Part shown: one piece after another, positions 1 to 11,700 of the stretch
Layout: each line of letters begins with the position of its first letter
Numbering within the stretch: position 1 is the first letter of the stretch
DNA from: Beaufortia kweichowensis
Lineage: Eukaryota; Chordata; Actinopteri; Cypriniformes; Gastromyzontidae
Assembly (NCBI GenBank): GCA_019155185.1
Contig: CM032816.1
Coordinates: 5,992,510 to 6,056,509, forward strand
DNA: 64,000 nucleotides
Reading direction: 5' to 3'
Program-made: the position numbers and the translations under genes
Notes under the pieces: model-generated
What the model saw: the letters and a program-made list of their open reading frames with translations, nothing else
Databases searched by the model: none
Told to the model about the DNA's origin: nothing

Positions 1-2721
1 GAGTATCATTTTGTTTAAATTCTTTGTTGCATGATTATGTGTTGTAATGCTTGTTTAAGTAGATTTGAGCATTATACACAACCAGTTAAAAGTTTGGATG
101 CACTTTACTAAATTTATCATTCTTGTTTTCTTAAAAAAACTTTTGATTTAAATGGATATGCTTAAACTTAATTAGGTAGACAAATTGTCTGCATTTGGAT
201 TTTTTTACAAAACAAAGTTTCAATTAAAAAGAATCAAACTGGATGAGTTGGACCGTATAGTGAGTGAAAATGAGCCAGCAAGTGGCCAGCATACTGTACG
301 TGGGAACTAATATGATTTAAAAAGCATCCCAGGATGCACCTCATAAATTGGTTGAAAGAATGCCCAGAGCTGTGATCCAGACAAATATTACACAAGCTAA
401 AATATGAGATTTGTGTTGTTGCAAAATTGACTTGCCTATTATTCTAAGAAATGTGTAAAACAGTAATACTAAAGATTTAGTGTGTGTATTCAAACTTTTC
501 TGTCAGTGTAGTTGTGTAACATTTCTGTTTGCTTTGTGGATGTGCACTCGCATGTTATGTGCATTTTGTGTCTGTGCGTTTTGGTATTTGTTTGCAGTTC
601 TAGTAATTTTGTGTTGTAAGAGCGTCGTCTTTTAGTTTAGTTTGGAGCCCTGCTTCCTTTGTGGTGTTGTTGTCATAGTCACGTGATTCCTTTGCTAAAT
701 GTACGTATAACACACTTCTGCATTTGATTTACAGAGGGCAAGGAATTAATTTGCCTGATATTTTGTGAGTACCACAGACACTTCAACACTTCACACGCTT
801 GTGTTTTTCGGATTTGTGTTTCATTCTGGTACGAAAAACAACCGATTATATTTTGGCTGCAACCCGTTTAAAAGATAATTCACAGGCGCGCGTGAGCCTC
901 CATAAACCTTCATTTCTCTTCTGATATGTGGAGAGGCGGCCGCATATCAGCGCTTCATTCGGTGGAGTGAGAGAGCATTTAATCCCGCTGTGAGCGTGTG
1001 ATGCGGTTTGTGTCTCACGGTGTAATAAACAACAACACTATTTTCTCTCTTCTGTCGGGGGTTATAAGGGAAAGAGACTATAGTACCACAATACAGATTG
1101 GATCACTTCAGGAATTGTAGTTATCGTCATGGTACGGCTGCTTTGTAACAGTTGTGAGCTTAAACAACACCAGAAAGTTAAATCAGATCCATCTCAATTA
1201 ACTTAAAGAGTGTGAACTGCAAAAGCACACCAGCTTTCAGGCCTGAAAATGTGTCTGTAGTGGGTGTAGTCCTGTGGGTGACTGTCAGAGGGGACTCTGT
1301 GGTTAGCCGGTTGTTAGATTCAGCGAGAACTTTGTGTTCCCCTCCAGGGAGTCTCTTCGTCAGGCGAGAAACTGGTCCATTTGTTCAGACCGCCTCTTTC
1401 CTCTGCTCGTACGGGCTGGAGGCGGAGACGCGGACCCCCGAGGGGGCCCTCGCGGACCATGCTGCCGCTAATTAATCGAGTGGGAGCTTTCGCTCGCCCC
1501 TTTTAATTGCACAGCGGACTTTGCCAAACGATTTATTTTCCCGGAACGCCACTTGTGAAGGTAACAGTCTTTTAACAGCGAGAGGAATGAGTGCCCTTTT
1601 TCGTTGCCAGGCATTTGGCTCCGTGCGCTTTAACGGCGCCTGCGCGCGGACCGACTGCACGTTGCAGTGTTAGCTGCGGTTGACACGGCGATGTAGCTCC
1701 ATCTGTCTAGCTTGGCGGAGATCTCTTGAGCCTCTTCAAACCCAGCGGAGTCTGCACACAACATCAGTTGAAATTGCTCTTGATTTAGACTCCCCGCAGC
1801 TTGTGAAACAGTTACTGTTGACAGAGAGCGACGTCTGCTGCGCTTCAGTCAGCTGGGCGCAAACTGACCTTTTTATTTCTGTAGCTTGTTTAAATGTACA
1901 TTTTGAAATGTATTTACTCGTTGGTTAGTTGACACTTGAGTCGTCTTTAAAGAACTAATGAAAAGACTGGGAAAGTGGGCTGAAGTGATATTTTGGTCTA
2001 TTGTAGTTGTTGCAAGGCCCTGTCCATTCACTGATTTTAAATGAATAATTTTTGCCTCTCTATCGCAATCTCTGTTTAAAGCATAAACTTGGAGGTTACT
2101 TTGTGTTTATCTTTATGTAAGTTAAGGTCAGATGACGTCAAACTGACCTGATGGCTCAGTTGGTACGTTTTAGCATAATTTGCCTTCTCCCCAGTGACAG
2201 AAGGGTTAGGAGCAGGCCCTAAAAAATCTTGTTTCTTTTTTCGATTCGCATCATAGGAATTAGCCATCTCCTAAAATACATATGAATTCCAGTGAGATCA
2301 GGTTGAGTATACTGTTGTAGATTTGAGATTTGCTTTTTTGTGACTGATTTGTCTTTTGACTAAAACCGTTGGACTGTTATGGATTTCAGCTTTAGTTATT
2401 TTTCTTATAATAGTTGAATAATTGGAATTACATTACATTGTTTTTTTTTTTAGCAAACTGAACTCATGGCTTAGTCCCGTTGAAAGTCATTTGTTGAATT
2501 CACTCTCACATTCCTTGCAAACTGCTTTCAGACCCTTGAGAAACATGTAAACACACCCAAAGTGTTGTGTTCCAGATAGTATTGTTTCACTTTTTGTCTC
2601 TTTCATTATGTCATATAGTATTTTGGATACCATTTTATAATTCTTTATTACTTAATGTGAAAACATTAGCATTCAAGAGAAAAAAGATCATTCACCTGCT
2701 GACATTGTCTGGTTTCTTCAG
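1..2721 (+). other. CADPS2 intron, no exon seen
   Basis: No exon homologous to the CAPS family was recognised. The sequence is mostly AT-rich, with a GC-richer island near 870-1690 that could be regulatory. At 2152-2164 TGGCTCAGTTGGT resembles a tRNA A box and may be the head of a decayed SINE; no convincing B box follows. Confidence 0.6.
870..1690. promoter_or_regulatory. candidate conserved non-coding island in CADPS2 intron
   Basis: About 0.8 kb with clearly higher GC and CpG than its surroundings, few simple repeats, and an ATTAATC homeobox-type site near 1470. There is no open frame with protein character. It may be an enhancer; this rests on composition only. Confidence 0.3.
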
Positions 2722-5700
2722 TAATGGCTCGGCCACATCCGAAGATCTTTTCTGGAAGCTGGATGCTCTTCAAATGTTTGTGATGGACCTACACTGGCCG
2801 GAGCCGGAGTTTGCCAAACATCTGGAGCAGAGACTCAAGCTCATGGCCAGTGACATGATGGAGGCCTGTGTTAAAAGGTCTGAAGTTGTCAGCATCCAGT
2901 GTGTTCCTCTTACAGGACTGAGATCTTATAACTAATGTTCCTTGTCTATTTGTCCTCATCTAGGACCAAAGCTGCCTTTGACTCTAAAATGCAGAAGTCC
3001 TGCAAGTCCACGGATTTCCGCGTCCCCTTGTCCATCTGCACCATGTTTAATGTTCTCATGGACGCCAAGAAGCAGTGCTCCAAGCTCTGTGTTCTTGATC
3101 AAGGTCAGGAGGTACGTCACAATCCAACCAGGGCTTTATGTAAAGAGATCTGTATACATGTAGCGTCTAATGAACACCATATGAAAAATACTGTCTTTGT
3201 TCGATTGACAGCAAAGGTGATAACTAGATTAAGAACATGTTAAGCAGCCATTAGACTAAGCAGTGAGACATTGCTGGCAAAGGTCCATCTCTTTTTATAT
3301 TTATTTTTTTAGTTGAACTTAACAAGTGTTATTGGTCTGTATAAAATGTTTAGATTTCCATTCTGCGGGTGATATAATCCCCATCTCTTCTTATTGCCTG
3401 AGATGATCATTTCCAATAAAGGTTCAAGCTCCAAAGACCTTGAACACTTTCTTAGAGACTCATCCGGAGCTGCAGTATTAACTTAGAAAGCCACAAACAA
3501 GCCAAGCCTATTGGACATTTACATAAGAATGCTTTCTGTAATTATGATTGAAAAAAAATGATATCGGGGAGCACGATATAGCTTCATGCTAACACTCAGA
3601 ACAAATTAGTAACCGCACAGCAGCACCTTTCGGCATCATCGTAGTGAGTTTTGTATGGGCAAGTACCACATTTTTTGGCAGCAAGTGCAAAAATCAAGTT
3701 AATATTGCAGTTCTGTTTCTTCTAGTGGCACCAATAATTACACACTTCATCGTAACACATCACTCGAGACTGAACATCACAGTTGGCACATTATCATTTA
3801 GAGTTAAAGCTTAAAATGAGTATCAACAACAGGTTGTCAGTTGCTCACAAAATTGTTGCTTTTTTATTTTATGTATATTCTTTGTTTGAAAATAAGCAAC
3901 TTTGACTTTATTAATTGCCTTTTTGCATAAGATTCACCCCTAAATAAAAATTTGTTCATCATTTATTCACCCTCATGTCTTACCTGTATGACTTACTTTC
4001 TTCTGCACAACACAAAAGTAGATATTTTGAAGAATGTTTGTAACCAAATAACACTGACCCCCATTGACTAATGACACAAAACCCTGAGACATTTCTCAAA
4101 ATATCTTCTTTGGGTTCCACAGAAGAGTCATATAGAGGTATTAAATGACATGGGGTTGAATAAATGATGACAGAATATTTATTTTTGGGTGAACCTTTTA
4201 AGATAAGTTAGATTACACATATCTATGATTATTTTCATTCATGTCTGTTTCTCCTTATTCATTTCCGCATGTCCTGCACATTATTGCATGAATTCAAGAT
4301 TGACCAACAGTGGGTAAGTGTCACTCTTATATTGTGTAATGAATATATAAGTGGAGATCTTAAAACATACATTTCATTTAACTACATCAGGAACAAGCAT
4401 TTGAAGAATTCCTTAAATTTAGATATAGAATAATTGATTTTCATAAGCCTTTATCAGGTACCAAGGTCACAGACTGATAAATTGTACCTTGATGCAACTG
4501 TAAGTTGCTTTGGATAAAAGCCTAGATGGAATGAAAAAATGTAAATGGTTATTGATTTATACCAGTATTTAATATCACACCCTTCATGATTCCTCTTGAT
4601 TCTTTTTGGTCTTTATAAAGTTGCACACTTATAGTCACACAAACGTATATCTTTCTTTCCGTCTCGCTTTCCTCGTAACATACTGTACATATGCAAAATT
4701 CTTCCATTCTAGTTGATGCTACTCTTTTCCAGCCCTTTACATATAAAAAGAGTTTCCTGCTTCAGTGACACTTAAAGTCAGGCAAAATCGTCACGGCAAG
4801 AAAGCGGCACTTTTATTTTCACTTGTATTAGCAATAGGTTAAAAGGTATTTCTTAGTACTCATCTGATTTTGTGCCACGCCGAATTGAAATTAATGGCCA
4901 TCAGCGCGCGCTACCGCCTTTCTAAAAGACTTCATTCAGAAACAAAGAAAAGATTATTTTACCCGAGTTAGTCTGCCGCTTTATTTCAAAATACAAGGTT
5001 ATGCTTTATAAACCGCCATCTCGCTGAAGTGACTTTGAAGTGGATGGTTACCAGATAAATGTTTTCAAAAGACATTATTGTTCTTTTGGTTTTCACGCAC
5101 ACAAGCGAAGACCTCCCATTTAATCCGCACTAATGCGAAAAAAAGCCCTCGCGATTTAGCCGTATAAAAAGCAAACATGGAAGTGTTAATTGAGGTAAAA
5201 AGTCCTCGAGATTCTCCCATAATGCCATTTATGAAAAAACTGCCATTTTGCGCGAAGGGGAAAAAAAGGGTGAAAAGAAAATTAGGGCTGCTGACAGTGA
5301 CCTCTTAGCACCCTCAATTTGTCACCGATCTGCGCGCATTGTTGATTGAAATTTTTAATTTGGGTGTCCTTTAGATTCGGCGTGAATGGGCATTGTTGGC
5401 ACAGATGAACTTCTGCTTGCAGCTCGCAGCTTGTATGCAGCTAAGGCATCTATTCACAGCGCTCTCAAATGGATGTTCTCTCTCTCTCTCTCTTGCCTCC
5501 CCCAACCCCTCGCTTTCTTCTTCTCTCTTTCCTTCACGCCTTTTTTCCACCGTCGCTTTCCACAAAATAGGTGAATAAGACTTATCAGACGTGAAATGGC
5601 GGATTAATTGAATGCAGCGTGAGCCTTTGGTCGCCGCAGCTGGACGGGTTCTTTAGAAAAACACAAGGCTGCCCTAATTGTGGCCCGCACAAAAAGTATC

Positions 5701-8700
5701 CTTCAAATTCCTTTGCCCTAAACGAGAGCAGGAATTCCATTCAGCCGCATAATGGGCCTAATAGCTGCTTAACTCAGGCCTATTACACAGAAGGATTTTT
5801 TCCTTCTCCCAGAACACGTCTTTGTGAACGTGCCGGGAGAGGTTGTTCTTTTCGGACGCCTCGCTATTCGTTTAGCCGTTACGAATCAAGGTTTCCACCA
5901 ATCGGCATTGTGCGAAGCGTCTGTTTGTTTCCTATTTGTTTACCTTTCTCCTCTCTGTTATCACCCTCTGTGTCCGCAGCAACAGTACCACTCGAAAATC
6001 GATGTCCTAATCGATGAGGCCTTTAAGGAAATGATCTCCTCCTTGGTCTCAAAGGTATGCCCTTCAGCCATAGTCTCGTCCTCTTCTGAGCCGACACATT
6101 GCACAACATCAAAAATTGGCTTTTGCTCATTCGGCCTTCACCACGTTATGTATTTCAGAAAACTTTGTTGTTGCTAAATGTGCTCAGCATTCAGAGGGTG
6201 TAGCTGTAGATCACCTTTTCACCGTACGATACTCTGTCCTAAATTGTTAATTGTTGCTTGTGCTAAAGGCGTTAATGCCTGTTGTCACGCAAACATTTCT
6301 TCGCTTTCACAGTTTGCAGCTGTTTTAGACGGGGTGTTGTCCAAAATCTCACGATACGACGAGGGAACATTCTTTTCTTCCATCCTTTCTTTTACGGTGA
6401 GTATTTGCACGGTTATCCACACCCCCACCCTTTCTAGCGTTTCATTCGGTTCGATAGATCAGTGATTCCCAAACAGACTCAGTTGGAATAAATAGATTTC
6501 ACAGGGTATTTTTACTTTGAATAAATATAATGTTTGTAATGTTTTTCACCCACAGTTTTATTGTTTTGAATTATGTATTAATAATGCTAATGCATTTCTG
6601 ATTTGCTGATGATGAAGAGGGTTACTATACTTGATCTTTATGTGACTGTTGAAGTACAACTATAAACATATCAAAGTATATTCAGCAGATTTCACTTTCT
6701 TATTGCCTTCAAGGTAAAAGCAGCAGCCAAATATGTGGATGTCCCAGTAAGTTGAACTGGTTTCCAGCACACCCTTTTTGAATATTATTCCTGCATGCAA
6801 CTCTGCATTTTTGTGTGTTATTTATTCATCTTTGCCAAACATCTCCATCTTGCTTTGTTTCATATTTCCAAAAAGGCCTAATGTGTATTATTTCACCATT
6901 ACCATAACACGGTTTTATATTTTTATTATTTGGCATTCACGGCCAAATGAAAGAGGGATCGGAGCGTCTAGAAGAGCTGGCCGTGCAAGACTAATTAGCA
7001 ACACGATTGGCTTAGAATCAGTCTCACGATCTGCCGCGCTGTTGACAATGGCCCGTCACAAGCAGAGAGAGACGCTAATGAATCACCAGGAAGCAGGACT
7101 GTGTTCAGAGTGACGGCCGTGAGCAAGCAGAAAGAACGTAACACTGTTGAGGGAAAGTCTGAGTAAGCACGTGTCCTTCTGAACCGAGACTACTGTGAAA
7201 TTATTGAACAGCTTTCTGAATAAGCTTAAAAATAGTTGGCACCAAAAATTGTCAGAAACCACTTCTAATATGCTGTCTTATATTAGAAACCTATCAAGCC
7301 AAGTGAATAACAAATGTTTTACTTAAAACAGAATACTATTTATAGCTATATTTTATATTTTTAGCTTCATTTATTACTAGCTGTTATCAAAAGGGACCGA
7401 GTTGTGAATAACTTTTCTGGTTTGCGGAAATCTGCAGATTTCATGTAAGCCTACTTTTAACCAGCAAACTTTTACTATTTACTTTAGTATTTCATAGTTG
7501 AATCCTAATCTAATCATGACAAACTATATACTGATGGAAAGACCTTAGGCTTGAAAATAAATATTCGATAAATTTGTATAACAATAAACATAAGCAAATA
7601 TCTGATCAATATATCTGAAAAAATGTAAAAAAAAATATATTTAATACCCAATTTTTTTTTTTTTTAGTTCTAGTTTGGTGCAATTATTGTGTATACTCAA
7701 TGTGTGCAGTGACAGTTATCAGGTTTTCTTATTGATGTATGATAACGACCCGTTTTGTGCTGTTGTTCTTTCAGATTTTATGTTTTGTGTTTTCATTGCA
7801 TTGACATTCATTACCGCATGATGTGTGGCTTCAATCCAAATACTTTTTTGAGGCCACTGTACTGAGCACATTAAAGCAGCTAACAAGGTTTACAACGCAA
7901 GTCACTCAAACCCCAGACGCTCCTGCGATTCAACACCCCGTCACTCCAGCTGAGCTCTTGGTATCCCATCTCCCCCTCAATTATGTTGTAACCTCCACCT
8001 TGCGCTTTTGTACAGAAGGAACGCTTTCATAGCTCTTAGTGAAGCCGGAGAGGGAGGGAGGACCTGGCTGCGCTCTGGCCTTTGGCACTGAACATTGCTG
8101 GGCTCTTGTCACGAAAGGTTAAGCTTCTCTGCTCCTTTGTGAAGGCTGCCGCTCGAGAGCTGGGGCTTTTTGGCCAGACGCCCTCGCGATGGCTTTCTGT
8201 TAACAGACTCGTTCGCACATTCACACTCGCGCCGCTAACACACACGCAGGCGCTTTGTCTTCGCCTCCCTTCGCATTAACGCCACCACAACAAAGTATTT
8301 ACCCAAAACTTCGAACATTTCCAACGTGCCACACAAACGCACTTCACACGCACACCTGCACCTGGACGCTGAATGAGGCGGTGGCAGGAAGCCAGGTTAG
8401 CAGTCCTGTGTAATTACTGCGCATTTCGTCTCCGCTTCCCTTTCTACTCTGTTTCCCATCCGCGCCGTTTATCCGCTCAGCTTAACCAGTCATTAACCTG
8501 CCGTTAATCGCGCCGTCCCACACCTCTCCATTTATTCATTCACCCCGACCAACACCCAACTGCCTCTGCATTGTGTGGCCTGATGGATGGGACCAGTTGT
8601 GGATCCTCCCTCGATGTCTCTGTTGCCGTTTGTGGGAGAATTTCGTGCGAGGAGATCGTGTTCATGGGCATTTTGGGCTTTGTCGTTCTGTCAGAAGGAA

Positions 8701-11700
8701 GGGCATTGGGTTAGAAACGTCCCATATTGCATTTTTACCAGAGGTCCTTGTCAATGGCCATCAGTAGGAATGAAATTGAATTTAAAGTTGGTTTATATTA
8801 CAGGTTTTGAATGTTTCAATTTTAGTGTCATTTCATTTAACAGTAAATCTGTTCACACGTGTGTGAATTGGTTCAACAAAATAGATTCCTTGATTCGTTG
8901 CAATGCATTGATTTTTACATTGTGTTTGGTTAAACCCTTCTGGTTTTGACTCTGTTATATGAATCAGGGTGCTGATGTTCAGGTGTCTTTTCACTCTCTA
9001 ATAAAAAGAAGATTGGGGGGTTCAGCCCTCGGGTTGCATCAGCCCTTGAGTCATGGGTGGGAAACGTGTCACAGCAATTATTGCTATTAGGGCGTTTTCT
9101 ATGTTTGTAACACCCCTGTGTGAATAGAAATATGTTTCCACAGGTAAAAGGATTGCTTTTAACGGGTTATAAGTGTCGCTGCTGCTTTTTGTTACTGTGT
9201 TTAAATGGATGACATGTATATGTGGTGGCTGTCATTGTTTGGCGTTTGGATTTGCTTGCCCTCATAAAAAAAGGTGCAAATAATTGGTTTACTTTAAGAC
9301 TATGTCACACCTTAACAGAGTGCATAACTGTACATTATTAGCATGTTTGTTTAACAAATTTACATTTACAAGCATAAAAATGAAACCGACTTAATTAAGT
9401 TGATTAATAAACATGTCAAATCTGTCACTTTCTCTTCACAGAAACCTGGTATGGATTTAGCAGATACCTTCATCACCTTCGTAAGGCAGAACCAGGACAT
9501 TCTGCGAGACCGTGTGAACGATGAGATGTACACAGAGAAGATCTTTGATGTAAGTTTCAGCTGTAGGGCCAGAAAACAGATATATTCACTTTCACCCTTG
9601 TTTAAATGTAAATGTTGTGTTTTAATGATTCAAATATGGACATTTTCAAGGTTAAATTAACCCAGCGGTTGTATTTGTCCTTGTTTGAACCATGGGTTAA
9701 AAATAACCCCACACTGTGTAGCTATGTTTTCTTTAGTTAAAAAGACAGGGCTTGTAACAAATGAGACTACTGGTTTAATTAATTTCAATTATTGAAGTAT
9801 TACATTCTATTTTTAGCAATTTGAGTGAAAAGTTTATAAAAAAAAATGGACATAAATTGCAGAATTTGCTAGTATTATGCTTTAATGGCAACATGCTGAG
9901 AATCTTATATGTATGTGCTTACAATAATTAATGGAATCAATGAAATCTTAATGTACGAAGAAGTCAACATGATCATTATCGCAAATTACTTTTTAATTAT
10001 AATAATTATTTAATTAGTAATATAAATATAGTCCAGTATCCTAAATATTTCTTATTCACTTTACATCATAATGCTGCTTTAAATGGTTTGAAATTTGAAA
10101 TACTTTTTCATTTAAATGAAATGAAGTTTCAGAACCATTTGTTTTAGTCTAATACATTTCACACCTAAAACTTCACAACATTCTCTGTTCATCTGATTCT
10201 TTCTCCTCCTTGTTCCTCAGCCGTGAGTATTGTAGAGCTGAGGATGAGGGAGGTGACAGGGGTGGGGAAAGTTTTTGTAAGAAGAGGCAATGAGGCCTCA
10301 ACAAGAGCACTCATCAACCCACTGTGACCACTTCCAGTGCCTGAATACTCACCCAGGGCTCCTGTTGACCCGAGAGAGAGAGAGAGCTTGATGGAAAGCT
10401 CAAGTGTACCTCACTACATTTGCTTCCTTAATTTTGTTTGGAACACACTGCTCATCCCTCCAAGAAACACATGTTAGATCTATACAATGACATAAACACT
10501 CCAGAGAGAAAACACACACGCTCACACAACCAGATTGGCTTTGAAAGTTCTATTCCTAGCTAGATTGGAGAGATGCAGTGTTTCATGCCTCCTCTTGATT
10601 CATTAGACCTTTGGCGAGGCCGCCGTATGGAAACGGGCGAGCGGAATGGATGTGCCCCGCGCGCCAGCAGCTCCTAATGCGTGTCGGGCGCACACAGTCA
10701 TGCATCAGGAGACGGCTCGGAGAGAGGTCGCCGCGTGTCACCGCGGAAGCTTCCTCATCAAACAGCCAGCGCGTTTGTGTTCGCATTGTGCCGCCGCATC
10801 TCCAAGCGTCCCTTTATAAGTTTTCCGACTCCATCAATCGGTTTTCGAAGCGCCTAATCTAATTTTTCTGGATTCTTTCGAACCTCTGGGTGGTTAACTC
10901 TTCGGTGGGCGATGACTTTGTAAAAGTTTCTCGTCTGCATTTCCGCCTACAACAGCGCGTAATTGTTCACTCGTCTGGCAGCTTCTGCTTAATCAATCTA
11001 CGTCAAAACCGAACACAATGTTTGCACCGCAACCTAATAGGAGACGCGTAAGAAAATAAGAAAATCACTCACCGCATGCCCTTGCAGGCTGCGGTCTGTT
11101 TGTCCGGGGCACTAAATCACAGTGATTAGTGGAGCGATGAGGTCCGCACGGCAGGGGGTCACGGCCTTCTGTCTGGTCACAGGTGCGAGACCTTCCCTTC
11201 CCTGCCTTTCTAATGAAGCACACAAGTGGACACTTAAGCCCGTGATTACCAACACTCAGGACGGAGATACGCCTGGCCACCACTGTTATGGAGAAATGCG
11301 TCGTCGTTCCTTCACCTGCAACAATTAGGGCACCGCCGTCTGTTTCCTCTGCCCAGACTAAATGCTTCAATTAAGCGGCGTCTCTTCTTTCTGTTCTGCT
11401 TTGTGTTATCAGTAGGAGCAGACTTCTCTGATTACTTTCAGCATCGCATTGGAAATTGGAAAGCAAATGCGTGTAAATAAGTTTTAAATTAAACGCAGAC
11501 ACACATGAATGAGAGCAGGCCCGGCGATGCTTCTAAGAGATATTTTTAAAAGAAATAGATGATACCTTGACCTCGCGTAATCAAGTCTCACTGAATACAG
11601 TCATTTGCGTGCGCCCGTATCCAGGGAAATGTGTGACATCATAATGTCTAGTCAATCCGGACAATCAAATCGCAATCTTTTTTAACTTGCTACGACTTGA

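Larger units (their letters stand above)
6747..9441 (+). other. CADPS2 intron of 2.7 kb
   Basis: Apart from the candidate elements near 6935-7145 and 7820-8570 and the repeat core near 7500, this intron is AT-rich sequence in which no gene or RNA was recognised. Confidence 0.6.

Noticed and set aside
2152..2220. tRNA-like stretch starting TGGCTCAGTTGGT
   Set aside because: Only the A-box resemblance is present; there is no cloverleaf or B box, so it is at most a decayed SINE head.
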